64,000 nucleotides of DNA, from the NCBI GenBank assembly GCA_024235715.1, contig JACKLW010000006.1, positions 1 to 64,000 of the forward strand, read 5' to 3'. The notes below the pieces were generated by a model. It searched no databases. It was given only the letters and a program-made list of their open reading frames with translations, and was not told the origin of the DNA. A program made the translations under genes and the position numbers. Source of the stretch: Accumulibacter sp. GTDB taxonomy: Bacteria; Pseudomonadota; Gammaproteobacteria; Burkholderiales; Rhodocyclaceae. Shown one piece after another: positions 1 through 9,944 of this stretch. The first letter of the stretch is position 1. The number at the start of each line of letters is the position of its first letter.

Positions 1-1653
1 CCCGATTTCCTGTGAGGATTCGCCGAGGCGTTTGATCCGTTTCGAGGTTTCCTGAATCTGGTCGCGAATCTTGTTCATGCCCTTGATCGAGTCTTCGACC
101 GCCTGCGTCCCCTTGGCGGCAGCGGCCAGCGACTGGCGGGCGACCATCGCCGACTGTTTGGCATCACCGGAAACGTTGGTCATCGATGTCGACATGGTCA
201 GTACCGATTGACCGGCCGACTTGATCTCGGTGGTCTGGCGCTCGGCAGCGGCGAGCAACTCGGCAGAGGTCTGCTGGGCGATGCCGGTGGCCACCGTCAC
301 GCGGCTGGCGGCATCGTTGATGCGGCCAACCAGGACGCGCAGTTCCTCAATCGTGTAGTTGATCGAGTCCGCGATCGCGCCGGTGATGTCCTCGGAAACG
401 GTTGCGGTTACCGTCAGATCGCCGTCGGCGAGGTCGCCAAGCTCGTTCATCAGGCGCAGGATCGCCCCTTGATTCTGGCGGTTGACCAACTCGGTTTCGC
501 GGCGGCTGCGTTCGGCGGTCTCGGCCTGCCGGCGGCTTTCGGCAAGATAGGTCTTGGCCAGCAGCAAGAGAAGGCCGATGGCCAGCACGATCAGGCCTGC
601 GAGCGCAAAGCCGTAGCCGGTTCGTTTCATGACGATGGTCTGGTATGCCCGGGCCAGCTGATCGGTGGCCTGCAGGAGCTGTTCGCTGTCACGGAAGATC
701 TGCGAGCCGGCCTGCTTGGCAATCACCAGTCGCTGCAGGTTGCCGAGGATGCCGCCGACGGCGGTTCGGTATTCGCTGAAACTGGTGTCGAGTTCAGCAA
801 GCTTCTGCTTGATCGCCGCGTCCGAGGTGGCGGCTATGCGCCGCTCCTCGCTGCCCTTGCTCAGGGCATTCACCAGATCGCGGAAGGTGTTCGTGTCCTT
901 GCCCAGCAGAAAAGCGATTTCCGAGTCGATGGCATCGCCCACGAGTAGCGCATTGGCGTTCTTGGCAATGCGCTGGGTAAGCATTACCAGCTGATTGGCC
1001 GCCGCGATTTCGCGGATCCCGGCGCCGCTCTGCAGTTTGAGGGCGGCGATCTGTTCCGACAGTTCGAGTAGCTGCGGATTCTTGTCGTTGATCGAGGCCA
1101 CATCCTTGCCGAGCGAAATCAGGTTCTTTTCCATCTCCAGCAGGCGAGCGGCATTCTTGTCGGTCTTCTCCCAGGCGTGCGACAGGGTCGCCAGTTGTGG
1201 CTGCACGGCAGATGGCGAAGGCGGGACGCTGGTGTCGCCCAGCGCTCCGCCGCTGGTAAGCCGTTCGAGATTGGTCGCGAAGGTGTCACGCGAACTGCGC
1301 AGCTGCGCGAAAGCCACCGGATCACCGAGCAGGGCCAGGCTCGATGCCTTGGCCAGCCGCTGCGAAAGCATTCCCATGTCGCCCGTGGCGGCGATGTATG
1401 CGGTGCCGTAGGTCGACTGGCGGTCGTCACGATAGACCACGACGGCAATGATCAGCATGGTCAGGAGCAAGACGCCGCCAAGAATCTTCAGTTGTTTTGT
1501 AACCGGGTAGCGGTCCAGAAAGGGCAGGGCAAACGGCATTTCTTCTTCGATTGCCGGCTCGTCCATATCCATCACCGTGTGCGCCACCAGGGTCTCGCCT
1601 GCCGGGTCTTGGGTACGGGAAGAAGGGCCCGGCAGTTTGGAATTCAACGTCAT
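1..1653 (-). CDS. pilJ: PilJ, twitching-motility methyl-accepting chemotaxis protein (3' end off the window)
   Basis: Transmembrane receptor of the Pil-Chp chemosensory system, which controls type IV pilus motility. The minus-strand frame is open for 551 codons from an ATG at 1653 down to base 1, so the C-terminus is missing. The start has a strong ribosome site (GGAGAGGAAAC directly before ATG). Visible in order: a cytoplasmic N-terminal tail of about 50 residues, a first membrane helix near residues 60-80, a PilJ-type periplasmic repeat beginning MGMLSQRLAKASSLALLG, a second helix near residue 345, a HAMP region, and the start of the methyl-accepting signalling helix (QIQETSKRIKRLGESSQEIG is the last part in the window). 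It follows pilI by 70 bases in the same direction. Confidence 0.95.
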   Translation of the reverse strand, partial: MTLNSKLPGPSSRTQDPAGETLVAHTVMDMDEPAIEEEMPFALPFLDRYPVTKQLKILGGVLLLTMLIIAVVVYRDDRQSTYGTAYIAATGDMGMLSQRLAKASSLALLGDPVAFAQLRSSRDTFATNLERLTSGGALGDTSVPPSPSAVQPQLATLSHAWEKTDKNAARLLEMEKNLISLGKDVASINDKNPQLLELSEQIAALKLQSGAGIREIAAANQLVMLTQRIAKNANALLVGDAIDSEIAFLLGKDTNTFRDLVNALSKGSEERRIAATSDAAIKQKLAELDTSFSEYRTAVGGILGNLQRLVIAKQAGSQIFRDSEQLLQATDQLARAYQTIVMKRTGYGFALAGLIVLAIGLLLLLAKTYLAESRRQAETAERSRRETELVNRQNQGAILRLMNELGDLADGDLTVTATVSEDITGAIADSINYTIEELRVLVGRINDAASRVTVATGIAQQTSAELLAAAERQTTEIKSAGQSVLTMSTSMTNVSGDAKQSAMVARQSLAAAAKGTQAVEDSIKGMNKIRDQIQETSKRIKRLGESSQEIG

Positions 1654-1723
1654 GTTTCCTCTCCGGTTACACGGTATCTACGGTGTGCTTGCTGTCGTCA
1701 CGGCGCTGTTTCGGGAAAAGGAC

Positions 1724-2233
1724 TTAAACGCCGATGTCCATGAACGCCTCGTCGGCGAGCAGTTCGCGTACCTTGAGCTTTCTCCAGCGACGCCCTTCGT
1801 TGTCGGTATAGGATTCATGCGCCCATCGGGGTGCAGCGGGATCCGACGCTTCGGGATTCAGGGCCTCGACGTTGCGCAAGCCGATCATTCGCGTCACCAG
1901 CAGGGCAGCGTTGCTGCCATGACGGGTACCAATCAACAGCAGTCGCGAGCTGGCATTCTGTGGCGTTTTGTCCTTGCCGAGAAATGCGGACAGGTCGACC
2001 GCCGAGTACAGATTGCCGCGTATGTTGGCAATCCCCGCGAACCAGGGCTTGGTCAACGGCACCGTGGTCAGCGGTGCCAGGGGGACGATTTCGCCCGAGT
2101 CCGCAAGGTCCAGGAGCCAGTAGTCCGACCCCGCCTGGATGCCAAGCAGGCCTGCCGAACTCTGGTTGCCCATACCCGCAAGGCGGGCTGCGAGATAGGA
2201 CTGAAAATCGTGCAGGCTGATCTTCTTGGTCAT
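1724..2233 (-). CDS. pilI: PilI, CheW-like coupling protein
   Basis: CheW-domain adaptor, 169 residues, that should couple PilJ to the CheA-type kinase of the pilus chemosensory array. The start chosen is MTKKISLHDF, because codons further upstream read into the pilH 3' end and look nothing like a CheW protein. A CheW fold fits the central stretch around GIANIRGNLYSAVDLSAFLG, the usual strand-turn-strand signature. It is 14 bases downstream of pilH and upstream of pilJ, so pilG-pilH-pilI-pilJ form one minus-strand operon. Confidence 0.92.
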   Translation of the reverse strand: MTKKISLHDFQSYLAARLAGMGNQSSAGLLGIQAGSDYWLLDLADSGEIVPLAPLTTVPLTKPWFAGIANIRGNLYSAVDLSAFLGKDKTPQNASSRLLLIGTRHGSNAALLVTRMIGLRNVEALNPEASDPAAPRWAHESYTDNEGRRWRKLKVRELLADEAFMDIGV

Positions 2234-2247
2234 GCGCGCGCTGCCGT

Positions 2248-2610
2248 TCAGAGCGCGGCAATCTTGGCCAGCAACTCGGGCCCGTTGACCGGCTTGACGA
2301 GGTAATCCTGCGCGCCCTGGCGCAGACCCCAGATCTTGTCCGTTTCCTGCCCCTTGGTCGTGCACACGATGACCGGGATGCCGCGGGTGGCCTCGTCACG
2401 CGTCAGGGTGCGGGTTGCCTGGTAGCCGTTGAGACCGGGCATGACCACGTCCATCAGGATCAGGTCCGGCAATTCGCTCTTTGCCTTGGCGATTCCCTCT
2501 TCACCGCTTTCCGCAGTAATCACCTCATAGCCGCCGCTGGTCAACAGGGCCTTCATGACATGGCGTTCGGTCGGCGAGTCGTCGACGACGAGGATCTTCT
2601 TGATGGTCAT
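2248..2610 (-). CDS. pilH: PilH, single-domain response regulator
   Basis: CheY-like receiver of 120 residues with no output domain. Phosphorylation-site features are intact: acidic pair in LVVDDSP near residue 10, phosphoacceptor Asp in LILMDVVMPG near residue 52, Thr in VIVCTTKG, and the conserved Lys in YLVKPVNG. In pseudomonads PilH is the second Pil-Chp response regulator; the assignment here rests on sequence and on its place between pilG and pilI. Its ATG overlaps the pilG stop codon (ATGA), which suggests translational coupling. Confidence 0.92.
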   Translation of the reverse strand: MTIKKILVVDDSPTERHVMKALLTSGGYEVITAESGEEGIAKAKSELPDLILMDVVMPGLNGYQATRTLTRDEATRGIPVIVCTTKGQETDKIWGLRQGAQDYLVKPVNGPELLAKIAAL

Positions 2611-3020
2611 GGGGTCTGGCTCCCTGAGGCTGACGGTGGTGCAAAAGTCGCGACCGTTTGTAGGAGACTGTCCTTCGTGAATGGCTTTGTCAGGTACTGG
2701 TCCGAGCCGACCATACGGCCGCGTGCGCGGTCGAACAGGCCATCTTTCGATGACAGCATGATCACCGGCGTCGAGCGGAAACGCTGGTTCTTCTTGATCA
2801 GGGCACAGGTCTGATAGCCGTCGAGCCGCGGCATCACGATGTCGCAGAAAATCACTGCCGGCTGGTGATCGGCGATTTTCGCCAGCGCATCGAAGCCATC
2901 CTCAGCCAGCAATACCTGACAGCCAGCCTGGACGAGGAAAATTTCAGCGCTCCGGCGTATGGTATTGCTGTCGTCAATGACCATGACCTTGACGCCGCGC
3001 AGGCTTGCAGCTTCAGCCAA
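2607..3020 (-). CDS. pilG: PilG, single-domain response regulator
   Basis: CheY-like receiver of 137 residues, first gene of the pil chemosensory operon here. The receiver residues are present: MVIDDSNTIRRS near the N-terminus, phosphoacceptor Asp in VIFCDIVMPRLDGYQ, and Lys in QYLTKPFTKDS. The start is a TTG at 3020, chosen because GGAGGAGAGAA sits immediately upstream. The first in-frame ATG falls inside the first beta strand (MVIDD), so using it would lose part of the fold. PilG is known as the regulator that acts on pilus extension in related systems. Confidence 0.92.
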   Translation of the reverse strand: MAEAASLRGVKVMVIDDSNTIRRSAEIFLVQAGCQVLLAEDGFDALAKIADHQPAVIFCDIVMPRLDGYQTCALIKKNQRFRSTPVIMLSSKDGLFDRARGRMVGSDQYLTKPFTKDSLLQTVATFAPPSASGSQTP

Positions 3021-3110
3021 TTCTCTCCTCCAGAGTGCGTCAGGAAATTTTTCTTCGAGGGTCCCTGCTCCGACACGATCTACTGCCGGCTCTACTATAC
3101 CGCATTGTCT

Positions 3111-3299
3111 TCAGATTTCGACCATTTCAAAGTCTTCCTTGCGCGCGCCGCATTCCGGGCAGGTCCAGTTGATTGGCACGTCTCGCCAATGGGTCCCGGG
3201 TGCGATGCCTTCGTCCGGAAGGCCGGCTGCTTCGTCATAAATGAACCCGCAGGTAAGGCACATCCAGGTGAGGTACTGCTCGTCGTTTGCTGTGGTCAT
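3111..3299 (-). CDS. Rubredoxin
   Basis: Small iron-sulfur electron carrier of 62 residues. The four iron-binding cysteines are in the two classic knuckles, MCLTCGFIYDEAAG and WTCPECGARKEDFEM, with the usual spacing. It sits between pilG (same strand, 90 bases downstream) and the divergent thiD. I recall the same neighbourhood in Rhodocyclales genomes; its redox partner is not in the window. Confidence 0.95.
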   Translation of the reverse strand: MTTANDEQYLTWMCLTCGFIYDEAAGLPDEGIAPGTHWRDVPINWTCPECGARKEDFEMVEI

Positions 3300-3421
3300 G
3301 GCTACCGTCGGTTTTCGGTTAGAATCGGCGAAAAACCGCTAGATTCTAGCCAAAGCCCTCTCTCGCTGCCAAGTTTTTCTTCGCCTGGCAGAAAATCCGC
3401 GCTGAACGCGGCCTCACGCCG

Positions 3422-4264
3422 ATGAACCAATATCCTGCCCAACTGCCGCCACCGATCGTGTTGACCTTCGCCGCCAGCGACCCCTCGGGCGGCGCCGGCT
3501 TGCAGGCGGATTTGCTGACCATTGCCTCGCTCGGCTGCCACCCGGTATCGGTGACCACGGCGCTGACCGTGCAGGATACCGTTGGCGTTGCCAGCATCCT
3601 GGCCGTCGAGGCCGACTGGGTCGAGGACCAGGCACGGACGCTGCTCGAAGACATGCCGGTTGCGGCCTTCAAGATCGGCCTCATGGGCAGTGCGGAGAAC
3701 ATGCAGGTCATTGCCGAGATCGTCGCCGACTACCCCTCGGTACCATTGGTTCTCGATCCCGTGCTGGCCTCCGGGCGCGGCGACGAACTCGCGGATGAGG
3801 AGATGATTGCCACGCTGCGTGAAATGCTCCTGCCGCTGACCACGATCCTGACGCCGAATTCTCTCGAAGCGCGCCGACTCGCGGATGAGGATCAAGGCGA
3901 CGAAGCGCTGACTCTCGACGAGTGCGCGCAGCGCCTGCTCGCGCAGGGCTGCCAGTACGTCCTGCTGACCGGCACCCATGACAACACGCCGCGCGTCGTC
4001 AATAGCCTCTACGGACGCGAATCGGGGCTGCTGCGGAGCGATGTCTGGGATCGCTTGCCGGGAAGCTACCACGGTTCGGGTTGCACGCTGGCCTCGGCCG
4101 TCGCCGCCCATCTGGCCAGGGGCATGGCCGCCCGTGACGCCGTGCAGTCTGCGCAGGACTACACCTGGCAGGCGCTGGCCGCCGGTTTCCGGCTGGGGAT
4201 GGGGCAGTACCTGCCCGACCGCCTCTTTCGGTTGCGCGCGCACGATCGCCTGCGCAATGGCTGA
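3422..4264 (+). CDS. thiD: Hydroxymethylpyrimidine/phosphomethylpyrimidine kinase ThiD
   Basis: Ribokinase-fold enzyme of 280 residues that phosphorylates HMP and HMP-phosphate to HMP-pyrophosphate in thiamine synthesis. Family marks: the N-terminal [18 protein letters not shown], the central [15 protein letters not shown], and the C-terminal anion-hole/catalytic motif [18 protein letters not shown]. The 3' end overlaps thiE by 8 bases, so the two steps that make and use HMP-PP are translationally linked. It is divergent from rubredoxin over a 122-base gap. Confidence 0.96.
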   Translation: MNQYPAQLPPPIVLTFAASDPSGGAGLQADLLTIASLGCHPVSVTTALTVQDTVGVASILAVEADWVEDQARTLLEDMPVAAFKIGLMGSAENMQVIAEIVADYPSVPLVLDPVLASGRGDELADEEMIATLREMLLPLTTILTPNSLEARRLADEDQGDEALTLDECAQRLLAQGCQYVLLTGTHDNTPRVVNSLYGRESGLLRSDVWDRLPGSYHGSGCTLASAVAAHLARGMAARDAVQSAQDYTWQALAAGFRLGMGQYLPDRLFRLRAHDRLRNG

Positions 4265-4925
4265 GGCGGGCGGTCGCGCGTTGCGTGGTCTCTATGCGAT
4301 CACGCCCGAATGTTTGGCGCTGAACGTCCTGCTCGACCGTGTTCGCGCGGCCCTTTGCGGCGGCGCGGCTTTCGTACAGTATCGCGACAAGGGAGGCAGC
4401 GCAGTCCGCCGCGCCGAAGGCGCGCGCGCCCTGCTCGGCCTGTGCCGCGCGTTTGGCGCCAGCCTGCTGATCAATGACGATCTGGCACTGGCGCTGGCCG
4501 TTGGTGCCGATGGCCTGCACCTCGGCTCGGCTGATGGCGACCTGGCGGCGGCGCGTCAGGCGCTCGGCGCCGGCCGCCTGCTCGGCGCCTCATGCTACGA
4601 CGATTTCGAGCGCGCCCGCGCCGCGGTCGCCGCCGGCGCTGATTATGTCGCCTTCGGCGCCATGCACCCATCGTCGACCAAGCCGCTGGCGGTACGCGCG
4701 TCGCCGTCGCTTTTCACCCGCTGCCGTGCCGAACTGCATGTGCCGGCCTGCGCGATCGGCGGCATCACCGTCGAGAATGCTGCCCCCCTGCTGGCTGCCG
4801 GTGCCGATCTGCTGGCAGTAATCAGCGACCTCTTCGAGGCGCCCGATGTGGCGTCGCGGGCCGCTGCCTATCAACGACTCTTCGAGGAAAACGCTCGTGA
4901 TCTCCCGAAATCAGCAACTCTTTGA
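4257..4925 (+). CDS. thiE: Thiamine-phosphate synthase ThiE
   Basis: TIM-barrel enzyme of 222 residues that joins HMP-PP and thiazole phosphate to give thiamine phosphate. Start ATG at 4257, inside the thiD tail. Recognisable elements are [16 protein letters not shown], the pyrophosphate-binding ASCYDD, the GAMHPSSTK loop (family form GxxFxTxTK) and the late AIGGI phosphate motif. The GAMHPSSTK and HLGSADGD forms are slightly off the enterobacterial consensus but within the range of betaproteobacterial ThiE. It overlaps hemL by 29 bases. Confidence 0.94.
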   Translation: MAEAGGRALRGLYAITPECLALNVLLDRVRAALCGGAAFVQYRDKGGSAVRRAEGARALLGLCRAFGASLLINDDLALALAVGADGLHLGSADGDLAAARQALGAGRLLGASCYDDFERARAAVAAGADYVAFGAMHPSSTKPLAVRASPSLFTRCRAELHVPACAIGGITVENAAPLLAAGADLLAVISDLFEAPDVASRAAAYQRLFEENARDLPKSATL

Positions 4926-6177
4926 GCGCGCCCAGAAACACATCCCCGGCGGCGTCAACTCGCCGGTGCGCGCCTTCCGTTCGGTCGGCGGTACGCCACG
5001 CTTCTTCGTTGCCGGTTCCGGCGCCCACGTCACCGACGCCGACGGCAGGCGTTATGTCGACTACGTCGGTTCCTGGGGACCGCTGATTCTCGGCCACGCG
5101 CATCCGGCGGTGATCGCCGCGGTGCAGGAGGCGACGCTGAAGGGGCTGTCCTTCGGCGCGCCGACCGAAAGCGAGGTCGACATGGCCGATCTGCTTTGCG
5201 AGTTGCTGCCGTCGCTCGAAATGGTTCGCCTGGTCAGTTCCGGGACCGAGGCGACGATGAGCGCCATCCGGCTGGCGCGCGGCTACACCGGGCGGGATCT
5301 GCTGATCAAGTTCGAGGGTTGCTACCATGGCCATTCGGACAGCCTGCTGGTCAAGGCCGGCTCGGGGCTGCTGACGCTCGGCAATCCGAGTTCCGCGGGG
5401 GTGCCGGCGGATCTCGCGCAGCACACCATGGTTCTCGACTACAACGACAGCGCCGGCCTCGCGGCGGCGTTTGCCGAGCACGCTGCGCAGATCGCCGCCG
5501 TGATCGTCGAACCGGTTGCCGGCAACATGAACCTGGTCACGCCGCGGCTGCAGTTCCTGCAGGCGCTGCGCGAGCTGTGCACCCGGCACGGCGCCGTGCT
5601 GATCTTCGACGAGGTGATGACCGGTTTCCGCGTCGGCCCCAGAGGAGCGCAGGGGCTGTACGGGATAACGCCGGACCTGACCACGCTCGGCAAGGTGATC
5701 GGCGGCGGCATGCCGGTCGGTGCCTTCGGCGGGCGCGCCGAGATCATGGGCAAGATTGCACCCCTAGGACCGGTCTACCAGGCGGGGACACTGTCCGGCA
5801 ATCCGGTCGCCGTGGCCGCCGGCCTGGCGACCCTGAGGCAGCTTCGTGCGGCCGGATTCTACGAGGAACTGGCGCAGCGTACCCGACAGCTCACCGATGG
5901 CTTGCAGGCCGCCGCACACCGCAACGGGGTGCCGTTTTCAGCGCAGGCGGTGGGCGGCATGTTCGGCCTGTATTTCCGTTCCGAGTGCCCGCAAAGCTAC
6001 GCGGAAGTGATGAGCTGCGATCTGCAGGCCTTCAACCGCTTCTTCCACGGCATGCTCGACGCCGGGCACTACTTCGCTCCTGCCGCCTTCGAAGCGGGCT
6101 TCGTCTCGGCAGCCCATGCAGAGGCTGACATCGCCGCCACTGTTGCCGCTGCCGAAGCGGTCTTCAAGGCCTGGTGA
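4897..6177 (+). CDS. hemL: Glutamate-1-semialdehyde 2,1-aminomutase HemL
   Basis: PLP enzyme of the C5 heme pathway, converting glutamate-1-semialdehyde to 5-aminolevulinate. 426 residues, the standard family length. The start is a GTG at 4897 ([13 protein letters not shown]), supported by GAGGAAAACGCTC just upstream and by alignment of the N-terminus with HemL ([13 protein letters not shown] follows at once). The PLP-binding lysine is in [16 protein letters not shown], and the cofactor-ring Asp is in [12 protein letters not shown]. It is the third gene of the overlapping thiD-thiE-hemL run and converges on the corA gene 12 bases away. Confidence 0.96.
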   Translation: MISRNQQLFERAQKHIPGGVNSPVRAFRSVGGTPRFFVAGSGAHVTDADGRRYVDYVGSWGPLILGHAHPAVIAAVQEATLKGLSFGAPTESEVDMADLLCELLPSLEMVRLVSSGTEATMSAIRLARGYTGRDLLIKFEGCYHGHSDSLLVKAGSGLLTLGNPSSAGVPADLAQHTMVLDYNDSAGLAAAFAEHAAQIAAVIVEPVAGNMNLVTPRLQFLQALRELCTRHGAVLIFDEVMTGFRVGPRGAQGLYGITPDLTTLGKVIGGGMPVGAFGGRAEIMGKIAPLGPVYQAGTLSGNPVAVAAGLATLRQLRAAGFYEELAQRTRQLTDGLQAAAHRNGVPFSAQAVGGMFGLYFRSECPQSYAEVMSCDLQAFNRFFHGMLDAGHYFAPAAFEAGFVSAAHAEADIAATVAAAEAVFKAW

Positions 6178-6189
6178 TCGCCGCTGGCC

Positions 6190-7578
6190 TCAGGCGGTCC
6201 TGCGGTGGGCCGCCCGGTTGATGCGGATGCGGCGCTTCTCGAAAAGCTTCAGGCCGTAATACATGCAGCTGCCAACGGCCACCATGCCGACGACCAGGGC
6301 AGAGTAGGCGACCTGCCAGGGAATGCCCTCGGTCACCATCGTGAACTCCGACATGCCACCCATGCCGGCGATGACGTTGATCGGCATGAAGATGACGCTG
6401 AGAATCGTCAGGCGCTTGATGTCCTTGTTCTGATTGATGTTGATGGCGCTGTCGGTGGCGTCCATCAGGAAGTTGATCTTGTTGAACAGGAAAGCCGTGT
6501 GGCCGTCGAGCGATTCGATGTCGCGCAGGATTTCGCGGCCGTCGGTCAGTTGCTCGTCGGAGAGCAGGAAGCGCCCGCGCAGCAGGAACGAGAGCGCGCG
6601 CCGGGTATCGAGCACGTTGCGCCGGGTCCGCCCGTTCAGATCCTCGGCCTCGGAAACCGCCGCCAGAATCTCGGTCGCTTCCTGGTCGGTGACGTGCGAG
6701 CGCAGCACCTGCCGGCCCACCCTCTCGAGTTCGGCGTAAACGTCCTCGAGCGCGTTCGCCGAGTACTCCACTCCCGCCGCGTAGAGGTCGAGAAGGATGT
6801 CCTTGCCGTCGGTGACATAGCCCGGGCGGGTGCGCGCCCGCGCCCTCTGCAGGCGGAACACCGGCAGTTCCTCGGTACGTATGGTGAACAGGACGTCATC
6901 CTTCAGAATCAGGGCCACCGGGACGTTGTGCGACTCTTCCTTGGTGTCGAGCAGGAAGTCCGAATGCAGGTGCGTATGCCCCTCTTCGTCGACGTAGAAG
7001 CGCGCACTGGCTTCCAGGTCGGTCAGGCTGCCGGGGTCGGGCAGGTCGACGTCAAAGCGGCTGCCGATCCACCCGCGAATCTTCTTCGTCGGCGCGATCA
7101 GGTCCACCCAGATCGGCTTCACGTCCTGCAGATCCTCGGGGCGGCTCACCGTGAGCTGGCGCAGGTGGCCGTCGCGCAGCTCGAACGCGGTGATCGCCGT
7201 CTTCTCGTTGCGGTAGTGGCTGTCGTCGATCAGTTCCTCGAGGACGTCGTCCGGGAGCAGCGCCAGGATCGGGTCGGCGCCTTCCTTGACTTCCTCCCAG
7301 ACGATCAGCCGTTCGTTGGCTTCCAGCGATTCAAGGATATAGGCGACTTCCTTGGCCGGCATCATCCTGAGCTTGCTGCGCAGCTCGCGGCGATACTGCT
7401 GCTGGATTTCGCTGCTCGCTGCGTCGAGCGACGGGGTCTCCTGCTCACGCAGGAGTGGTTCGACGAGTTCTTCCACCCGCTTCTGCAGCGAGAGCAGCGA
7501 ACGCACCTCGCTGAGGTGGACGTCGGCGAGACCTTTCTCCAGAGCTTCCGGCGCAGGCAGCTTTCTTTCTTCGCTCAA
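6190..7578 (-). CDS. CorA-family magnesium/divalent-cation transporter with MgtE-N-like front domain
   Basis: Inner-membrane cation channel of 462 residues. Residues about 40-125 resemble the MgtE N-terminal superhelical regulatory domain (MMPAKEVAYILESLEANERL, then DVLEELIDDSHYRNEK). Residues about 130-400 are the CorA cytoplasmic funnel, ending in a long helix with LFNKINFLMDATDSAININQ. Two C-terminal membrane helices follow. The usual GMN selectivity tripeptide between them is not present as such; the loop reads INVIAGMGGMSEF. Length exceeds classic CorA (about 315) because of the extra domain. Substrate preference is therefore inferred, not shown. Confidence 0.85.
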   Translation of the reverse strand: MSEERKLPAPEALEKGLADVHLSEVRSLLSLQKRVEELVEPLLREQETPSLDAASSEIQQQYRRELRSKLRMMPAKEVAYILESLEANERLIVWEEVKEGADPILALLPDDVLEELIDDSHYRNEKTAITAFELRDGHLRQLTVSRPEDLQDVKPIWVDLIAPTKKIRGWIGSRFDVDLPDPGSLTDLEASARFYVDEEGHTHLHSDFLLDTKEESHNVPVALILKDDVLFTIRTEELPVFRLQRARARTRPGYVTDGKDILLDLYAAGVEYSANALEDVYAELERVGRQVLRSHVTDQEATEILAAVSEAEDLNGRTRRNVLDTRRALSFLLRGRFLLSDEQLTDGREILRDIESLDGHTAFLFNKINFLMDATDSAININQNKDIKRLTILSVIFMPINVIAGMGGMSEFTMVTEGIPWQVAYSALVVGMVAVGSCMYYGLKLFEKRRIRINRAAHRRTA

Positions 7579-7941
7579 GGTCTAGTCTCCCCGATCCAAA
7601 ATGCGGCAGAACAAGGGGCGTGAGTTTAGCACCGCCGGACGGGCCGGGCGTGTCGATTCATGGGCTTTTATTGTTGATCCGAACAACTGCCAATCCTGCG
7701 CTCCAGAGGTCCCTGGCAGGGAATTCCCTTGCACTGTCGCGGCGTTGTTCCTATTCTTGTTGCCGGTTTGCGGTCGTCTTGGAATCGCGCCTCCGCCGTG
7801 GCGCTGCAGCGGCCGACGAGGGGCTTGCCGGCACCTCCGCAAATGCCGCATTCTTGCAGGCAGGCACTGTCTGCATGCCCCGCCGTCAGGCCGTGGAATG
7901 CACGGTAAACGGCATCGCGAGGAGACTTCCAGGAGGCGGCA
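7579..7941. other. Gene-free divergent control region between corA-like and kup
   Basis: 363 bases between two divergent ion-transporter genes. It must contain both promoters, but I could not pick a convincing -35/-10 pair. The only clear element is the strong ribosome site (AGGAGG) just before the kup ATG. No riboswitch-like fold or repeat was recognised. Confidence 0.5.
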
Positions 7942-9843
7942 ATGAGTACGGACAGCGCCACGCAGGGCGGCAGGCCGCGCCTGGCGGGCACCGCGCTGGC
8001 AGCGATGGGCGTCGTCTTCGGCGACATCGGTACCAGTCCCCTGTACACGATGAAGGAGGTCTTCGGCGGCCACCATCCGCTGCCGATCAATACCGCCAGT
8101 GTCCTGGGAATCCTCTCGCTGGTCTTCTGGGCGCTGACCATTACCGTTTCCATCAAGTACGTGCTTTTCATCATGCGCGCCGACAACAAGGGTGAAGGCG
8201 GCATCATGGCCCTGACGGCACTGGCCTTGCGTACAGCGAATGCCACGCCGCGCGTCCTCTGGATGTTGTCGGCCCTGGGCATTTTTGGTGCCGCTCTTTT
8301 CTACGGCGACGCCGTGATCACCCCGGCGATGTCGGTTCTCTCGGCGGTTGAGGGTCTCGAAGTGGTGACGCCGGTGCTCAAGCCCTACGTGTTGCCGGTC
8401 ACCGTCGGCATTCTGGTCGTGCTGTTCGCCTTTCAGCGCCACGGGACAGCTGCGGTCGCCGCCTTGTTCGGGCCGCTGATGATGTTCTGGTTCGCCACGC
8501 TCGGCGCACTCGGCTTGTGGAACGTGCTCCAGCATCCCTACGTACTGGCGGCCGTCAATCCCTGGTACGCGCTGATTTTCATCATCGACCATTCGGGCAT
8601 GGCCTTCCTGGCGCTGGGTTCGGTGGTGCTGGCGATTACCGGCGGCGAAGCCCTTTACGCCGACATGGGCCATTTCGGCCGCCGTTCGATCAAGTGGGCC
8701 TGGTTTGCCTGCGTCTTCCCCCTGCTCTATCTCAACTACCTGGGCCAGGGCGCCTTGCTGCTCGCCGACCCGGCGACGATCAGCAATCCCTTCTTCCGGC
8801 TGGTGCCGCATCCGGCGCTGCTGATACCGCTGGTTGCCGTTGCCAGCATGGCCACCGTGATCGCCTCGCAGGCGGTGATCTCCGGCGCCTTCTCACTGAC
8901 CAGCCAGGCCATTCAGCTCGGCTATTGTCCCCGCATCCAGATCAAGTTCACCTCGCTGCGCGAAAAGGGTCAGATCTACGTCCCGAACATCAACTGGTTG
9001 CTGCTGCTGGCGGTTATTGCCGTCGTGCTCGGCTTCCGGTCGTCGTCGAACCTGGCAGCGGCCTATGGCATCGCGGTCACCTTGACGATGATGATCGATA
9101 CCGTCCTCGCCTTTGTCGTCGTCCACGCACTGTGGAACTGGAGCTGGCCGCGCGCCGTCGTGTTCCTGGTGTTGTTCGTGGTTGTCGACTTTGCCTTCTT
9201 TTCGGCCAATGTCATCAAGATCCTCGATGGCGGCTGGTTCCCGCTGGCGCTGGGTCTGGCCGTCTTTCTGCTGCTGTCCACCTGGAAGCTCGGTCGGCAA
9301 CTGCTCAGCGAGAGACTGCAGCAGGATTCGATGCCGCTCGACGCCTTTCTGACCAGCATCGCCACCGGCGGACCGCAGCGGGTTACAGGTACCAGCGTGT
9401 TCCTGACCGCCAGCCCGGCCGGCGTGCCGCGCGCCATGCTCCACAACCTGTACCACAACAAGGTTCTGCACGAACGGGTCGTACTCCTGCACGTGGACAC
9501 GCAGGACGTGCCGCACATCCCCGACGACGAGCGGGTAAGCGTCGAGACGCTGCCTGCCGGATTCCATCGTGTCTTCATCCGCTATGGCTTCAGCGATGAC
9601 CCCGACCTGCCGCACGCACTGGCGCTGTGCGCCAACCAGGGATTGCACTTCGAAATGATGGAAACATCCTTCTTTCTCGGTCGCGAGACAGTCGTCCGGC
9701 TACCGGTTTCGCGACATTCGCCGATGACGCGCTGGCGGCAGGTGCTTTTCGCCTGGATGTTTCGCAACGCCGAGAGCGTGACTGCCTATTTCAGGATTCC
9801 CCCCAACCGCGTCGTCGAGCTGGGCTCGCAGGTCGAGCTCTGA
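7942..9843 (+). CDS. kup: Kup low-affinity potassium uptake protein
   Basis: Potassium/proton symporter of 633 residues, with about twelve membrane helices in the first 430 residues and a cytoplasmic C-terminal domain. The family N-terminus is clear: MGVVFGDIGTSPLYTMKEVF. Other hallmarks are GGIMALTAL after NKGEG and the GGEALYADMGHFGRR loop. The start is supported by CCAGGAGGCGGCA directly before ATG. It stands alone, divergent from the corA-like gene and followed by a secreted protein of unrelated type. Confidence 0.96.
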   Translation: MSTDSATQGGRPRLAGTALAAMGVVFGDIGTSPLYTMKEVFGGHHPLPINTASVLGILSLVFWALTITVSIKYVLFIMRADNKGEGGIMALTALALRTANATPRVLWMLSALGIFGAALFYGDAVITPAMSVLSAVEGLEVVTPVLKPYVLPVTVGILVVLFAFQRHGTAAVAALFGPLMMFWFATLGALGLWNVLQHPYVLAAVNPWYALIFIIDHSGMAFLALGSVVLAITGGEALYADMGHFGRRSIKWAWFACVFPLLYLNYLGQGALLLADPATISNPFFRLVPHPALLIPLVAVASMATVIASQAVISGAFSLTSQAIQLGYCPRIQIKFTSLREKGQIYVPNINWLLLLAVIAVVLGFRSSSNLAAAYGIAVTLTMMIDTVLAFVVVHALWNWSWPRAVVFLVLFVVVDFAFFSANVIKILDGGWFPLALGLAVFLLLSTWKLGRQLLSERLQQDSMPLDAFLTSIATGGPQRVTGTSVFLTASPAGVPRAMLHNLYHNKVLHERVVLLHVDTQDVPHIPDDERVSVETLPAGFHRVFIRYGFSDDPDLPHALALCANQGLHFEMMETSFFLGRETVVRLPVSRHSPMTRWRQVLFAWMFRNAESVTAYFRIPPNRVVELGSQVEL

Positions 9844-9944
9844 CGCGTCTCCTCTCCTCCCGTCGATGGCGATTGCCGGACTGCCGGCAGATCGGCGAGA
9901 ATCGGACGATCAGCGCCGCCGGCGAACCGAACAGGGGGACAACA

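Noticed and set aside
2607-2980. Shorter pilG start at the internal ATG (MVIDDSN)
   Set aside because: It would remove the start of the receiver fold, and the TTG at 3020 has a near-perfect ribosome site.
4846-4896. Upstream ATG for hemL at 4846
   Set aside because: The extra 17 residues do not match HemL, and the GTG at 4897 has a good ribosome site and the expected N-terminus.
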